64,000 nt of DNA from Nostoc punctiforme NIES-2108 (GTDB taxonomy: Bacteria > Cyanobacteriota > Cyanobacteriia > Cyanobacteriales > Nostocaceae), in contig LXQE01000147.1 in assembly GCA_003326195.1 (NCBI GenBank), positions 124,001 through 188,000 on the forward strand, given 5' to 3'. Shown piece after piece: positions 53,635 to 62,957 of the stretch. The position numbers were made by a program, and so were the translations under genes. The stretch's first letter is position 1. Every line of letters begins with the position of its first letter. A model generated the notes under the pieces. The model worked only from the letters and a program-made list of their open reading frames with translations, did not search any database and was not told the origin of the DNA.

Positions 53635-53830
53635 GACACCTCTTAAACATCTCTTTTTTCTCTGACTCTGTGCCCTCTGCGCCTCTGTGGTTCGTGCTTT
53701 CCCCTTCAAACTTCGCTTGAAGACTACTAAGTACCTTGTCTCATTAAATTAGAGAGATAAGAAAACGAACCGCAAAGGACGCAAAGGAAGAGGTAAAGAA
53801 GAAAAATTGAAAAGCTGATTCACCTATCAT
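53635..53830. repeat. CTCTGTG...CACAGAG-type repeat and foldback
   Basis: The TCTGTGCCCTCTGCGCCTCTGTGG segment and the ACCGCAAAGGACGCAAAGG segment are the common cereal-like repeat also seen in the elements at 11845 and 15370. CTTCAAACTTCGCTTGAAG is a short hairpin inside. Confidence 0.6.
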
Positions 53831-53893
53831 AATTAATGGGACAGACCACTAGTGGAAGAAGAATTTTTGTCATTCCATACATAAATAATTAAG

Positions 53894-54910
53894 ATGCAAA
53901 CCTATACTAATCCAGTCTACAAAGGTTATTTTGCCGACCCTTTTATTTGGCAACACGAAGGGGTATATTATGCAATCGGCACTGGCGCAGCAGAAGCAGA
54001 AGGAACGGTAGATGAAATAGCGGATGCACCAAATATTAACTCCAATAACAAATCACGTGTCTTTCCTCTGTTACGCTCCTTCGACTTTGTGAATTGGGAT
54101 TATGTTGGTAACGCACTACAACGGCCAGACCCCGCCCTTGGGGATAATTTTTGGGCCCCCGAAGTTGCTTACTGCGATCGCCAGTTTTATCTCTACTATT
54201 CTGTCGGGCATGAAGACAAAAATCATCAGTTACGTGTGGCTACAAGCGATACTCCATTAGGCCCTTATCAAGATGTTGGTGAGCCACTTGTAGATCCAAA
54301 ATCTTGTTCTTTTGCGATCGACCCGCATCCATTTCAGGATGACGATGGACAATGGTATTTGTTTTACGCCCGTGACTTTCTAGATACATCGGATGGAGTG
54401 CGTGCTGGCACAGCATTAGTAGTAGATCGACTCCAAACCATGACTAAGCTTGCTGGTGAAGGGAAAGTGGTTTTACGTGCGCGATCCGATTGGCAACGGT
54501 TTTTAGCCAACCGTTTGATGTACGGTGAAATTTATGATTGGCATACTTTAGAAGGCCCCTGTATTCGTAAGCATGAAGGGAAATACTATTGCTTTTATAG
54601 TGGTGGACGCTGGGAAACTGAGAACTACGGCGTAGATTATGGCGTTGCTGACAACGTGATGGGGCCTTACTCTGATGCAGGTAACGAAACTGGGCCACGG
54701 GTGCTAAAGTCTGTTCCTAATTTTGTTAGAGGGCCGGGACATAACTCTATTGTTCTTGGGCCAGATGGTAAGACTGAGTATATTGTCTATCATGCTTGGA
54801 CGGAAAACATGGATATGCGGCAAATTTGCTTAGATATGCTGATCTGGAAACCAGAAGGGCCATCTTGCAATGGCCCTACCTGGACACCGCAGACTATCAG
54901 CAACTATTGA
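53894..54910 (+). CDS. Glycoside hydrolase family 43-like protein
   Basis: 338 residues forming a five-bladed propeller fold. The three GH43 catalytic carboxylates are visible: the first Asp in YFADPFIW (about residue 15), the second Asp in FAIDPHPFQDDDG (about 140), and the Glu in TLEGPCIRKHEGKYY (about 220). GHNS and SVGHEDK segments follow the family pattern. No signal peptide, so cytoplasmic. GH43 includes arabinofuranosidases, xylosidases and galactofuranosidases; a furanoside-releasing role fits the locus but is not proved. Start ATG 53894. Confidence 0.85.
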   Translation: MQTYTNPVYKGYFADPFIWQHEGVYYAIGTGAAEAEGTVDEIADAPNINSNNKSRVFPLLRSFDFVNWDYVGNALQRPDPALGDNFWAPEVAYCDRQFYLYYSVGHEDKNHQLRVATSDTPLGPYQDVGEPLVDPKSCSFAIDPHPFQDDDGQWYLFYARDFLDTSDGVRAGTALVVDRLQTMTKLAGEGKVVLRARSDWQRFLANRLMYGEIYDWHTLEGPCIRKHEGKYYCFYSGGRWETENYGVDYGVADNVMGPYSDAGNETGPRVLKSVPNFVRGPGHNSIVLGPDGKTEYIVYHAWTENMDMRQICLDMLIWKPEGPSCNGPTWTPQTISNY

Positions 54911-54989
54911 AGGTTTTGCGATACATTAACACCGCTAACTTTGGCTGGTATAACAACGCTATAGTAACCATCTGCGATCGCTGCTAATG

Positions 54990-55460
54990 CATTAAGCAAA
55001 ACATTAGCGCCGAACAATGGCATTAACTTTTTTCTCTGGGCAAGTATGTTGATGTTGACGATTCCCTATTGCCTTCCTGCGCGAACAGAAATCAAAGACG
55101 CTCGATAGCGCAGCGTTAGCGACGCAGGAGCGTCTGACTCGCTACCGCTTCGCTATCGGATTGCTACAGGGTGATAACTAACGTTGTAGCTAATATGAAA
55201 TTTGTGATTATCTGTCACAGGTTTAAATGTATTCTCTGTCAGTTGTTTTAAGATTAAGTTTGAGTTTTTATATTTAAAGTCATAATTTTAATTGAAAGGC
55301 AGAAATAAATTTAAAGTTTGTAGTAAGGATTTTAGTCCTGATAATCCTTGCTCTGAGCGATAAATCGCTCACTACAAACTAGGAGTTTATTTTATATTTA
55401 ATTATGTCTATTTACTTAAAAGGCTTCCAGCACTAGCTACCTATTTATTTGAAAACTCTG
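54990..55460. repeat. Gene-free stretch with a GC-rich interspersed repeat
   Basis: The segment 55077-55165 has AGACGCTCGATAGCGCAGCG, AGCGACGCAGGAGCGTCTGA and CTCGCTACCGCTTCGCTATC, a multi-palindrome repeat. The rest (55166-55460) is AT-rich with no frame. A TAGTAAGGATTTTAGTCCTG...TGATAATCCTTGCTC hairpin lies at about 55320. Confidence 0.65.
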
Positions 55461-55461
55461 A

Positions 55462-55506
55462 GATAGAAAAACGCGAGCGCTCCATCATTAGAAGCGCTCG
55501 CGTGAG
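55462..55506 (-). terminator. Strong intrinsic terminator on the minus strand with no gene in front of it
   Basis: Read on the minus strand, the perfect 11-bp stem ACGCGAGCGCT/AGCGCTCGCGT with an 11-base loop is followed by TTTTTCTATCTC, a textbook terminator. No frame exists on that strand upstream between 55510 and 56213. Confidence 0.75.
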
Positions 55507-55605
55507 GTTTATGAATTGAATTACAACCAATATTACACACAGCCAAAAGGCTTTTAACCTACCCAAGCTTCAGAGAATATATAGAACATATATCTCATCA
55601 GAGTG
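55465..55605 (-). ncRNA. Candidate small RNA ending at the orphan terminator
   Basis: The strong minus-strand terminator needs an RNA in front of it, and no coding frame is present. On the minus strand an AGCCTTTTGGCT hairpin precedes it by about 60 bases, and TATTATAAAT-like -10 text lies near 55615. Start site and length are guesses. Its target or role cannot be inferred. Confidence 0.3.
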
Positions 55606-55606
55606 A

Positions 55607-56213
55607 AATTTATAATACTTGTTTCCAACAAACCAAAAATAAAAGAAATTGCTTTATTTACTATGGTTTATAAAAGAATTGTTACAACAATATGTATTCA
55701 AGATGACAAAATAATATGTAGTTGGTAAAAAACAATACTTATTGTTACTTGAAAAAGTATCAATTTACATATACTATTAGGGTAAAATATTTAATATGAA
55801 TAGTAAAGTTAGCTTCTAAATAAGCTAATTTTATTAATTTTAATATTAAAAAGAATTGTTTTAATGATCTTGTGTACGAAACCGAACAGACAAACACAAC
55901 TATATTTGCATAGGTTTATAAATAAAAATTTATGTTACATAAATTAATATTTTTTTAATCTTATATTTTAGATATTTATAAAAAATAGTGCTTAGGACTT
56001 AATAAAAAAGCAACTTTATATTTATTTGGGTAGATGAAAAAGTTAGATATAAAACAGTACATTGTTATTTAATGCAACCAAGTATTTATTATACCGATTC
56101 GATATTGAAAAGCAGCAAAATATGTTGCAAGCTTTTGCATGATACTAAGCTTGGTGCTGCCTTACAAAGAAAAGGTATTAGCGTTTGGCTAGTCAGAATT
56201 AATAATTTAAATA
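55607..56213. other. AT-rich leader region of the mutase fusion gene
   Basis: About 600 bases of very AT-rich sequence without repeats or frames on either strand. It probably holds the promoter for the fusion gene at 56214. Confidence 0.5.
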
Positions 56214-58661
56214 ATGAGACGAACTATGACAAGTGAAAAATCTCAAGTCAACAACAACGGTGTCAGCAATGTTATTTCGCCGAAGCAGCGTAAAACGAAG
56301 CGCTCGCAGCTAGTCCAAACCCAATCATCGAGTCCGTCACGGTTGAATTTAACTTCGTCTAACAAAAAAGTTCAATCAACAGAAACCTTTAAAGACACAC
56401 CTGATATAGTTTGTTTATCTCATTTGCGTTGGAATTTCGTTTATCAAAGACCACAACATCTTCTTAGTCGCTGCGCCCAAGGAAAGCGAGTGTTCTTTAT
56501 TGAGGAGCCAATTTTCTCTGAAGAACCCTTGGCAAGTTTAGATGTGAACGAAGATTCTAATGGAGTAGTTGTGGTTGTACCACACCTGCCACAAGGTTTA
56601 ACTGAAGAAGCAATCAACGCAGATTTGCAAGTACTAATTAATAATTTATTTGCAGAGCATAATATCAACAAATACATTTGTTGGTATTATACACCAATGG
56701 CGATCGCGTTTACCCGCCACTTGCAACCCCAAGCTGTGGTATACGATTGCATGGATGAATTGTCTGCATTCCAAGGAGCATCACCCACTTTAAAGAATTA
56801 CGAAGCCGAATTATTCAGCCGTGCAGACCTAGTATTTACAGGCGGACAAAGCCTTTACGAAAGTAAAGTGAACCAGCACCCCAACGTTTATGCCTTTCCT
56901 AGCAGTGTAGATGTCGCCCACTTTGGCCAGGCAAGAAATGTTCAAGAACCAGAAGATCAAGCTCATATTCCCCATCCTCGTCTTGGTTTCTTTGGCGTAA
57001 TTGATGAACGGATGGATATTGAACTGCTTGCTGGAATTGCTGAAGCACGCCCCGACTGGCATTTAGTAATTATTGGGCCAGTTGTCAAAATCGATCCCGC
57101 AAATTTGCCACAGCATGAAAATATCCATTATCTCGGTGGCAGAGATTATAAACAACTACCTGCTTATTTAGCAGGCTGGGACTTAGCCATGTTGCCGTTT
57201 GCGCGTAACGAGTCAACACGTTTTATTAGTCCTACCAAAACTCCAGAATATCTTGCCGCAGGTAGACCTGTAGTATCTACCTCAATTCGAGATGTGGTTC
57301 GTCCTTATGGAGAATCGAAGCTGGTGCGAATTGCAGACACAGTTTCTGAGTTCGTCGCTGCCGCAGAACAAGCAATGCAAGAAGATACCCCAGCCTCAGA
57401 ATGGTTGAGTCGAGTAGATGTCTTTTTAGAGAAGATTTCTTGGGATCGCACTTGGGCATCCATGATGAAGCTGATTGACTCTGCCATTGCAGCCCGTGAT
57501 GGTGAAGACAAAGCTAACTCCACAGGTGCAGCTGGTAAACAAGCACCAAATATCATTACCAGAGATTTTGTCTTCGATTACTTGGTTGTCGGCGCTGGTT
57601 TTTCTGGTAGCGTCATTGCTGAACGTTTGGCAACTCAAGGTAAAAAAGTGCTGGTTGTAGATAAGCGCAACCACATAGGCGGCAATGCCTACGATCATTA
57701 CAATGATGATGGCATTCTTGTACACAAATACGGCCCGCACATCTTTCACACCAACTCCCGCGAAGTATTTGAATACCTCTCACGCTTTACTCAGTGGCGG
57801 TCTTACGAACATCGTGTCCTTGCCAGTGTAGACGGGCAACTTGTTCCGATTCCAATCAACCTCGACACCATCAACAAGCTGTATGGCATGAATCTCAATT
57901 CATTTGAGGTGGAGGAGTTTTACAAATCCCTTGCTGAACCCGTAGAAAACATCCGCACTAGTGAAGATGTGGTGGTCAGCAAAGTTGGTCGAGTACTGTA
58001 TGAAAAGTTTTTCCGTAATTATACCCGTAAGCAATGGGGACTCGACCCATCGGAACTTGACAAATCAGTAATTGCCAGAATTCCCACACGGACTAATCGT
58101 GACGATCGCTATTTTACCGATACTTACCAGGCAATGCCACTGCACGGCTTTACCCGGATGTTCGACAATATGCTCAATCACCCGAACATCAAGGTAATGC
58201 TTAACACTGATTATCAAGAAATTCAAAAAGCGATACCTTGCCGCGAGATGGTTTACTCCGGGCCGGTTGACGAATACTTTGATTATCGCTACGGCAAATT
58301 ACCCTATCGCTCGCTTGATTTCAAGCATGAGACGCACAACACGAGTGTGTTTCAAGCAGCGCCAGTAATTAACTATCCCAATGAACAGCTTTATACTCGT
58401 GTAACAGAGTTTAAATACTTAACTGGTCAAGAACACTCCAAAACGAGTATTGTTTACGAGTTTCCCAAAGCTGAAGGAGACCCTTATTATCCTGTACCGC
58501 GTTCTGAAAATCAGGAAATTTACAAGAAATACAAGGTGCTGGCAGATGAAACTCCAGGGATCTATTTTGTAGGACGATTAGCGACCTACAAGTACTACAA
58601 CATGGATCAATGTGTTGCTCAGGCTTTGTCTGTGTACAAACAAATTGCGGTTAAGGCTTAA
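56214..58661 (+). CDS. Glycosyltransferase fused to UDP-galactopyranose mutase
   Basis: 815 residues with two complete enzymes. After a basic 60-residue leader, residues about 62-425 form a GT-B glycosyltransferase-like domain (HLRWNFVYQRPQHLLSRC, VVYDCMDELSAF, GFFGVIDERMD, YLGGRDYKQLPAYL, PTKTPEYLAAGRPVVST). Residues about 450-815 are a bacterial UDP-galactopyranose mutase: FAD motif VVGAGFSGSVIAERLA, KRNHIGGNAYDH, KYGPHIFHTN, YEHRVLASVDGQ, ARIPTRTNRDDRYF and GRLATYKYYNMDQCV. The mutase makes UDP-Galf from UDP-Galp. The fusion implies direct transfer of Galf to an acceptor. Start ATG 56214; ATG 56226 is also possible. Confidence 0.92.
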   Translation: MRRTMTSEKSQVNNNGVSNVISPKQRKTKRSQLVQTQSSSPSRLNLTSSNKKVQSTETFKDTPDIVCLSHLRWNFVYQRPQHLLSRCAQGKRVFFIEEPIFSEEPLASLDVNEDSNGVVVVVPHLPQGLTEEAINADLQVLINNLFAEHNINKYICWYYTPMAIAFTRHLQPQAVVYDCMDELSAFQGASPTLKNYEAELFSRADLVFTGGQSLYESKVNQHPNVYAFPSSVDVAHFGQARNVQEPEDQAHIPHPRLGFFGVIDERMDIELLAGIAEARPDWHLVIIGPVVKIDPANLPQHENIHYLGGRDYKQLPAYLAGWDLAMLPFARNESTRFISPTKTPEYLAAGRPVVSTSIRDVVRPYGESKLVRIADTVSEFVAAAEQAMQEDTPASEWLSRVDVFLEKISWDRTWASMMKLIDSAIAARDGEDKANSTGAAGKQAPNIITRDFVFDYLVVGAGFSGSVIAERLATQGKKVLVVDKRNHIGGNAYDHYNDDGILVHKYGPHIFHTNSREVFEYLSRFTQWRSYEHRVLASVDGQLVPIPINLDTINKLYGMNLNSFEVEEFYKSLAEPVENIRTSEDVVVSKVGRVLYEKFFRNYTRKQWGLDPSELDKSVIARIPTRTNRDDRYFTDTYQAMPLHGFTRMFDNMLNHPNIKVMLNTDYQEIQKAIPCREMVYSGPVDEYFDYRYGKLPYRSLDFKHETHNTSVFQAAPVINYPNEQLYTRVTEFKYLTGQEHSKTSIVYEFPKAEGDPYYPVPRSENQEIYKKYKVLADETPGIYFVGRLATYKYYNMDQCVAQALSVYKQIAVKA

Positions 58662-58687
58662 ATAATTTGTAATTCACGCCGAATTAC

Positions 58688-58815
58688 TCCCCTTAATCCC
58701 CCCTTTACAAGGGGGGAGACCGGAAATCTAGTTCCCTCCCCTTATAAAGGGGAGGGTTAGGGTGGGGTAAAACCTTGGTTAATCAGCGATTTCAGACTTG
58801 TGTATACACCGTAAC
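58688..58815. repeat. Second copy of the foldback repeat
   Basis: Closely follows the repeat at 1200-1375 (CCCCCCTTTACAAGGGGGGAG, CTAGTTCCCTCCCC, GGGGAGGGTTAGGGTGGGGT, CAGACTTGTGTATACACCGTA). The rest of the gap (58816-59009) holds only AT-rich text with one GGTGCGTTAGCC motif. Confidence 0.8.
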
Positions 58816-59009
58816 TCCCTGTAAAAAAGAGGAATGGAAGCGGGGTTATAAGAAGAAGTTGCACATCGCGTTAATTCGTAATTAGGGCTGCTCTGTATAA
58901 CGCACTGAAAATCTAAGATGGTGCGTTAGCCTTTGGCATAACACACCCTACAAAATTAAAAAACTCAAAAAGAACGCATCAAATAAAATATCAGCTTGAG
59001 TTGTAAATT

Positions 59010-61217
59010 ATGATTTCTGCTTTCAACTCGACACTGAACACTCCTGATTCCAAACTTCCTCTAGAAGTTTGGGCTGGTGTAGAGTGTACGGTTAATCGTG
59101 TGGGTGAAGAGTATTTTGATCAGTTAGAACGCAATGGTCATGCAACCCGCTTGGATGACCTAGATTTATTCGCTGAACTTGGCATACACGCGATTCGTTA
59201 TCCAGTACTTTGGGAGAGGATAGCGCCCAACGGTTTGGAGAATGCTGATTGGTCGTGGGCAGATGAAAGACTAGGGCGTTTGCGCGAACTCAGCATCCGT
59301 CCGATTGTAGGATTAGTGCATCATGGCAGTGGGCCGCGTGATACCAGCTTGGTAGATCCAGAATTTCCTGAGAAACTAGCGGTGTTTGCTCGTGCGGTTG
59401 CAGAGCGCTATCCTTGGGTTACACATTACACACCTGTAAACGAGCCACTAACTACAGCACGATTTAGTGGGATGTATGGTCACTGGTATCCTCACGGACG
59501 GGACGATTTAACTTTCGCTCGTGCTTTGTTGGGAGAGTGTAAAGCGATCGCTCTTTCGATGCAAGCAATCCGAGAAGTCAACCCCAATGCTCAACTCGTA
59601 CAAACTGAGGATTTGGGTAAAATTCATAGTACACCAAAACTGGCTTATCAAGCAGAATTTGAGAACGAGCGTCGTTGGTTGAGTTTGGATTTATTATGCG
59701 GTCGAATCAACCCGACTCATTCAATGTGGGGTTACTTGCGCTACTGTGGCATTAGCAAAACTGAACTTGAAGAATCTCTGCAATATACCTGTCCGCCTGA
59801 CATTATTGGCATTAATCATTACCTGACGAGCGAGCGCTTTTTAGATGAAAACCTAGAAAACTATCCAGCTTGGACACATGGTAGTAATGGTCGGGACAAG
59901 TATGCAGATGTAGAGGCAGTGCGAGTTTGTGCTGAGGGTTTGGCAGGGCCTCGGACATTACTCAAAGAGACATGGGAACGCTACAAACTGCCCCTTGCTG
60001 TCACTGAAGTTCATTTGAGTTGCACCCGTGAGGAACAACTACGCTGGCTCAATGAAGTGTGGAATGCGGCGCAAGAATTAAGAAACCAAGGTGCAGATGT
60101 TCGTGCTGTGACTGCTTGGGCACTTCTCGGCAGCTACGATTGGAATAGTTTAGTGACTCGCTCGGCAGGATACTACGAGTCAGGCGTGTTCGATTTGCGC
60201 TCTCCCCGTCCTAGACAAACAGCGATCGCTAAAATGGTGCGAGATTTAGCCACTGGACATAAACCCAATCATCCATTACTTGATACACCAGGATGGTGGC
60301 ATCGAGAAGAGCGCCTATTATACCCAGCCGTCAGTTGTCGCATATCTCCCCCATCTCTCCCGTTTTCCTCCCCTGCTTCCAATCGTCCCCTAGCGATCGT
60401 CGGAGCCACAGGAACACTAGGCAAGGCTTTTGCTCGGTTGTGTCAAGTGCGAGGAATTTCATATTGCCTGCTAAGACGGCAAGATATGGATATTGCCAAT
60501 CCTGCTTCCGTCAATAAAGTACTTGCCGAGTTGCAACCGTGGGCGGTTGTTAACGCTGCGGGATACGTCCGTGTGGACGATGCCGAACGTGAACCTGATA
60601 TTTGTTTGAAGGTAAACGCTGAAGGGGCAGCGATTTTAGCTGCTGCTTGCGCTCAACATAATGTGGCGCTGGTAACTTTCTCTTCAGATTTGGTATTCGA
60701 TGGTGCTGAGTCTAATCCTTATGTCGAAACTGATACCGTTGCGCCCCTCAATGTATATGGATGCAGCAAAGTTTTGGCAGAAAAGCTAGTATTGCAGGCT
60801 CATCCGGCATCACTAATGATTCGCACCAGCGCATTTTTCGGTCCGTGGGATGATTACAACTTTGTCACGATCGCCCTACGGCAACTAGCTGCTGGAAATA
60901 CTTTTGTCGCAGCCGAAGATGCGATCGTTTCCCCTACTTATGTACCCGATCTTGTCCATACCAGCCTTGATTTATTGATTGATGGCGAGAACGGTTTGTG
61001 GCATTTGGCTAACAAAAGTGCTATTGCTTGGTCTGACTTGGCACGATTAGCGGCGAAAAAAGCAGGTGTAAGTGTCAGCAATCTAATTGCTCGTCCTACA
61101 CAAGAACTTGGTTGGATTGCTCCCCGTCCAGCTTACAGTGTTCTCGGTAGCAATCGAGGTGAATTAATGCCACACCTTGACAATGCAATTTCTCGCTACT
61201 TGGAAGAAAGAAATTAG
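59010..61217 (+). CDS. GH1-like glycosidase domain fused to RmlD-like sugar-nucleotide reductase
   Basis: 735 residues. Residues 1-445 form a glycoside hydrolase family 1-like TIM barrel (WAGVECTVNRVGEEY, IRYPVLWERIAP, acid/base Glu in TPVNEPLTTARFSGM, about 150). The nucleophile is in LAVTEVHLS (about 330). Residues about 462-735 are an RmlD/extended-SDR domain: VGATGTLGKAFARL, AAGYVRVDDAE, TFSSDLVFDG and the catalytic YGCSK. The two parts are joined by a Ser/Pro-rich linker encoded by low-complexity text. The natural reaction pair is unknown; it may both release and modify a sugar. Following the mutase fusion, it likely joins the same pathway. Confidence 0.85.
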   Translation: MISAFNSTLNTPDSKLPLEVWAGVECTVNRVGEEYFDQLERNGHATRLDDLDLFAELGIHAIRYPVLWERIAPNGLENADWSWADERLGRLRELSIRPIVGLVHHGSGPRDTSLVDPEFPEKLAVFARAVAERYPWVTHYTPVNEPLTTARFSGMYGHWYPHGRDDLTFARALLGECKAIALSMQAIREVNPNAQLVQTEDLGKIHSTPKLAYQAEFENERRWLSLDLLCGRINPTHSMWGYLRYCGISKTELEESLQYTCPPDIIGINHYLTSERFLDENLENYPAWTHGSNGRDKYADVEAVRVCAEGLAGPRTLLKETWERYKLPLAVTEVHLSCTREEQLRWLNEVWNAAQELRNQGADVRAVTAWALLGSYDWNSLVTRSAGYYESGVFDLRSPRPRQTAIAKMVRDLATGHKPNHPLLDTPGWWHREERLLYPAVSCRISPPSLPFSSPASNRPLAIVGATGTLGKAFARLCQVRGISYCLLRRQDMDIANPASVNKVLAELQPWAVVNAAGYVRVDDAEREPDICLKVNAEGAAILAAACAQHNVALVTFSSDLVFDGAESNPYVETDTVAPLNVYGCSKVLAEKLVLQAHPASLMIRTSAFFGPWDDYNFVTIALRQLAAGNTFVAAEDAIVSPTYVPDLVHTSLDLLIDGENGLWHLANKSAIAWSDLARLAAKKAGVSVSNLIARPTQELGWIAPRPAYSVLGSNRGELMPHLDNAISRYLEERN

Positions 61218-61271
61218 TAGTCTGGCTGGACAATCTAATTTTAAGGGGAGCAGGGGGAAGGGAGCATCTCA

Positions 61272-61404
61272 CAAGGGTAGGTTTTTTAGAATCTCAAAAA
61301 TAGTTGAGAAAATTCTCAATTGTTTAACGTGGTTTGGTCGTTTTAGGATTTAAGCATCGGCTGAAATAGCCAAAAAATCACCAAATACAAAATACCTACC
61401 CTTG
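61272..61404. mobile_element. 133-bp MITE-like foldback element
   Basis: Terminal inverted repeats CAAGGGTAGGT and ACCTACCCTTG bracket an AT-rich spacer with no coding capacity. It lies between convergent genes. No target-site duplication is clear. Confidence 0.55.
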
Positions 61405-61493
61405 AAAGGAAGGGAGCAGGGCGACAGAGAGGACAAGGGGAGAATTATTCAAGCTTCTCTCTTGTTTCCCCCCTCTTCCTTATTGAAAACTTA

Positions 61494-62957
61494 TTATTCC
61501 ACTTCTATCAGATCAGTTGACTGCTTGATTGGGAATAGGAATCGCATTAGCTGGCCTAGTGGTATAGAGCGTTGCTCTTGAACAAAAACTAAGGGTACAA
61601 TTGCAAGCATCCGTAGTAAACCTGAGATAACAAATAGCCCCAGCAAACCCGCAGCACCAGGCAAAGTTGCTAGAAAGCCACCGACAGTAATACCCATTGC
61701 TCCAGTGATACCAGCAATTGCACCTGCGATCGCAAAATAACTCGACTGATAACGTAGCGGTGCTATTCCCATCATCAAATTGTTAGTACACAAATCAATT
61801 GCGGCCCATGTCCCGCCAGCTAGTACGTGCAATAGAGGTAGCCACATCCAAAAAGAAATTTGATCGCTTCCAACTAAAAGCCACAGCAGAGGTGTCACCG
61901 CCACTAAGACTCCCACTAATAGTAGTAACGGGCGATTCCCAATCCGGTCAGCCAATTTGCCCCACAAAAGCAGCATTAGCATATTTGCACCAGTTCCTAA
62001 GCCGTGATAAATCGTTACCACACTAATATCTATATCCAGGTTATCCAGCATATAGAGGTTAAAGAAGGGAGCGCTGATGTTAACAGCAAAGCACCAGATG
62101 CTCAGGTAAAGCACAAACTTCAAAAAGTTAGCATCTTTAAGGAAGCTAAAATCTATTCCTTGGGGCTGTGGGTGTGATGTGTCTGAATCCCCAACTTTTA
62201 AAAGCTGCGGGTTTATATCAGTCATCCAGAACTGACAGCCCACACTGATTACCCCTAGTATGATTCCTAAAACCAAGACTATGCCATAACCTTGAAGGGT
62301 TCCACCAGGCCAAGCCGATACCGCTAAACCTAGGAGAGGTAGACCAACAAGGTTAGTCAAACCGAGAATACTATTGCGAAAGCCGAAATATCGCCCTCGC
62401 AATCGCTGAGGTACTAATACAGCTGACCACCCCAGCCAAGGCGCACGACCAAAAGCTTCGATGATATTAGCTACTAAGAGAATTGCTAATGTCAACTGTA
62501 CTACTTGGTATCCAGTGATATGAGATGAAGTAACCAACCAAATCGCTGGTAGAAGAATCAACCATAGCAGCCGCGACGGGATGAAAATACACATAAAATA
62601 CCAACGGAAACTGGTACTTCGGTTTACTAAATACGCTCCCAGTGGTTGGAGTAAATTCACCATCTGAGGGATAGCGGCGAGTAGACCAATTTCGACTGGG
62701 CCAGCGCCTAACTCTAGCAAGAAATTACTGAGCAACGCGCCGCTGATGATGCTATAAAGAACCGCAGCCAAGACACTTTCATAAGTTAGTGTCCTGAGAC
62801 TTTGGCGAATTTCTGGCTTAGAAATTTTTAGAAACAGTTTTGGAGTTGGAAAAAGTACCGTCTCTGTTAATGCCCTATCCTCTGAGATTTCTTGAATAGG
62901 TACAGGGGGAAGAGAACTAGCTTCTACTGAAATGTCATCTTCTTGGGGCTGAACCAT
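61494..62957 (-). CDS. MFS transporter
   Basis: 487 residues with an acidic, soluble N-terminal tail of about 60 residues and about twelve membrane segments. The motifs GLLAAIPQMVNLLQPLGAYLV and LLLWGKLADRIGNRPLLLLVG (loop signature G-K-ADR-GNR) define the major facilitator superfamily. Such MFS genes sit next to glycosidase clusters and may carry sugars or oligosaccharides. The substrate is unknown. It converges on the GH1/RmlD fusion gene and closes the locus. Confidence 0.85.
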   Translation of the reverse strand: MVQPQEDDISVEASSLPPVPIQEISEDRALTETVLFPTPKLFLKISKPEIRQSLRTLTYESVLAAVLYSIISGALLSNFLLELGAGPVEIGLLAAIPQMVNLLQPLGAYLVNRSTSFRWYFMCIFIPSRLLWLILLPAIWLVTSSHITGYQVVQLTLAILLVANIIEAFGRAPWLGWSAVLVPQRLRGRYFGFRNSILGLTNLVGLPLLGLAVSAWPGGTLQGYGIVLVLGIILGVISVGCQFWMTDINPQLLKVGDSDTSHPQPQGIDFSFLKDANFLKFVLYLSIWCFAVNISAPFFNLYMLDNLDIDISVVTIYHGLGTGANMLMLLLWGKLADRIGNRPLLLLVGVLVAVTPLLWLLVGSDQISFWMWLPLLHVLAGGTWAAIDLCTNNLMMGIAPLRYQSSYFAIAGAIAGITGAMGITVGGFLATLPGAAGLLGLFVISGLLRMLAIVPLVFVQEQRSIPLGQLMRFLFPIKQSTDLIEVE

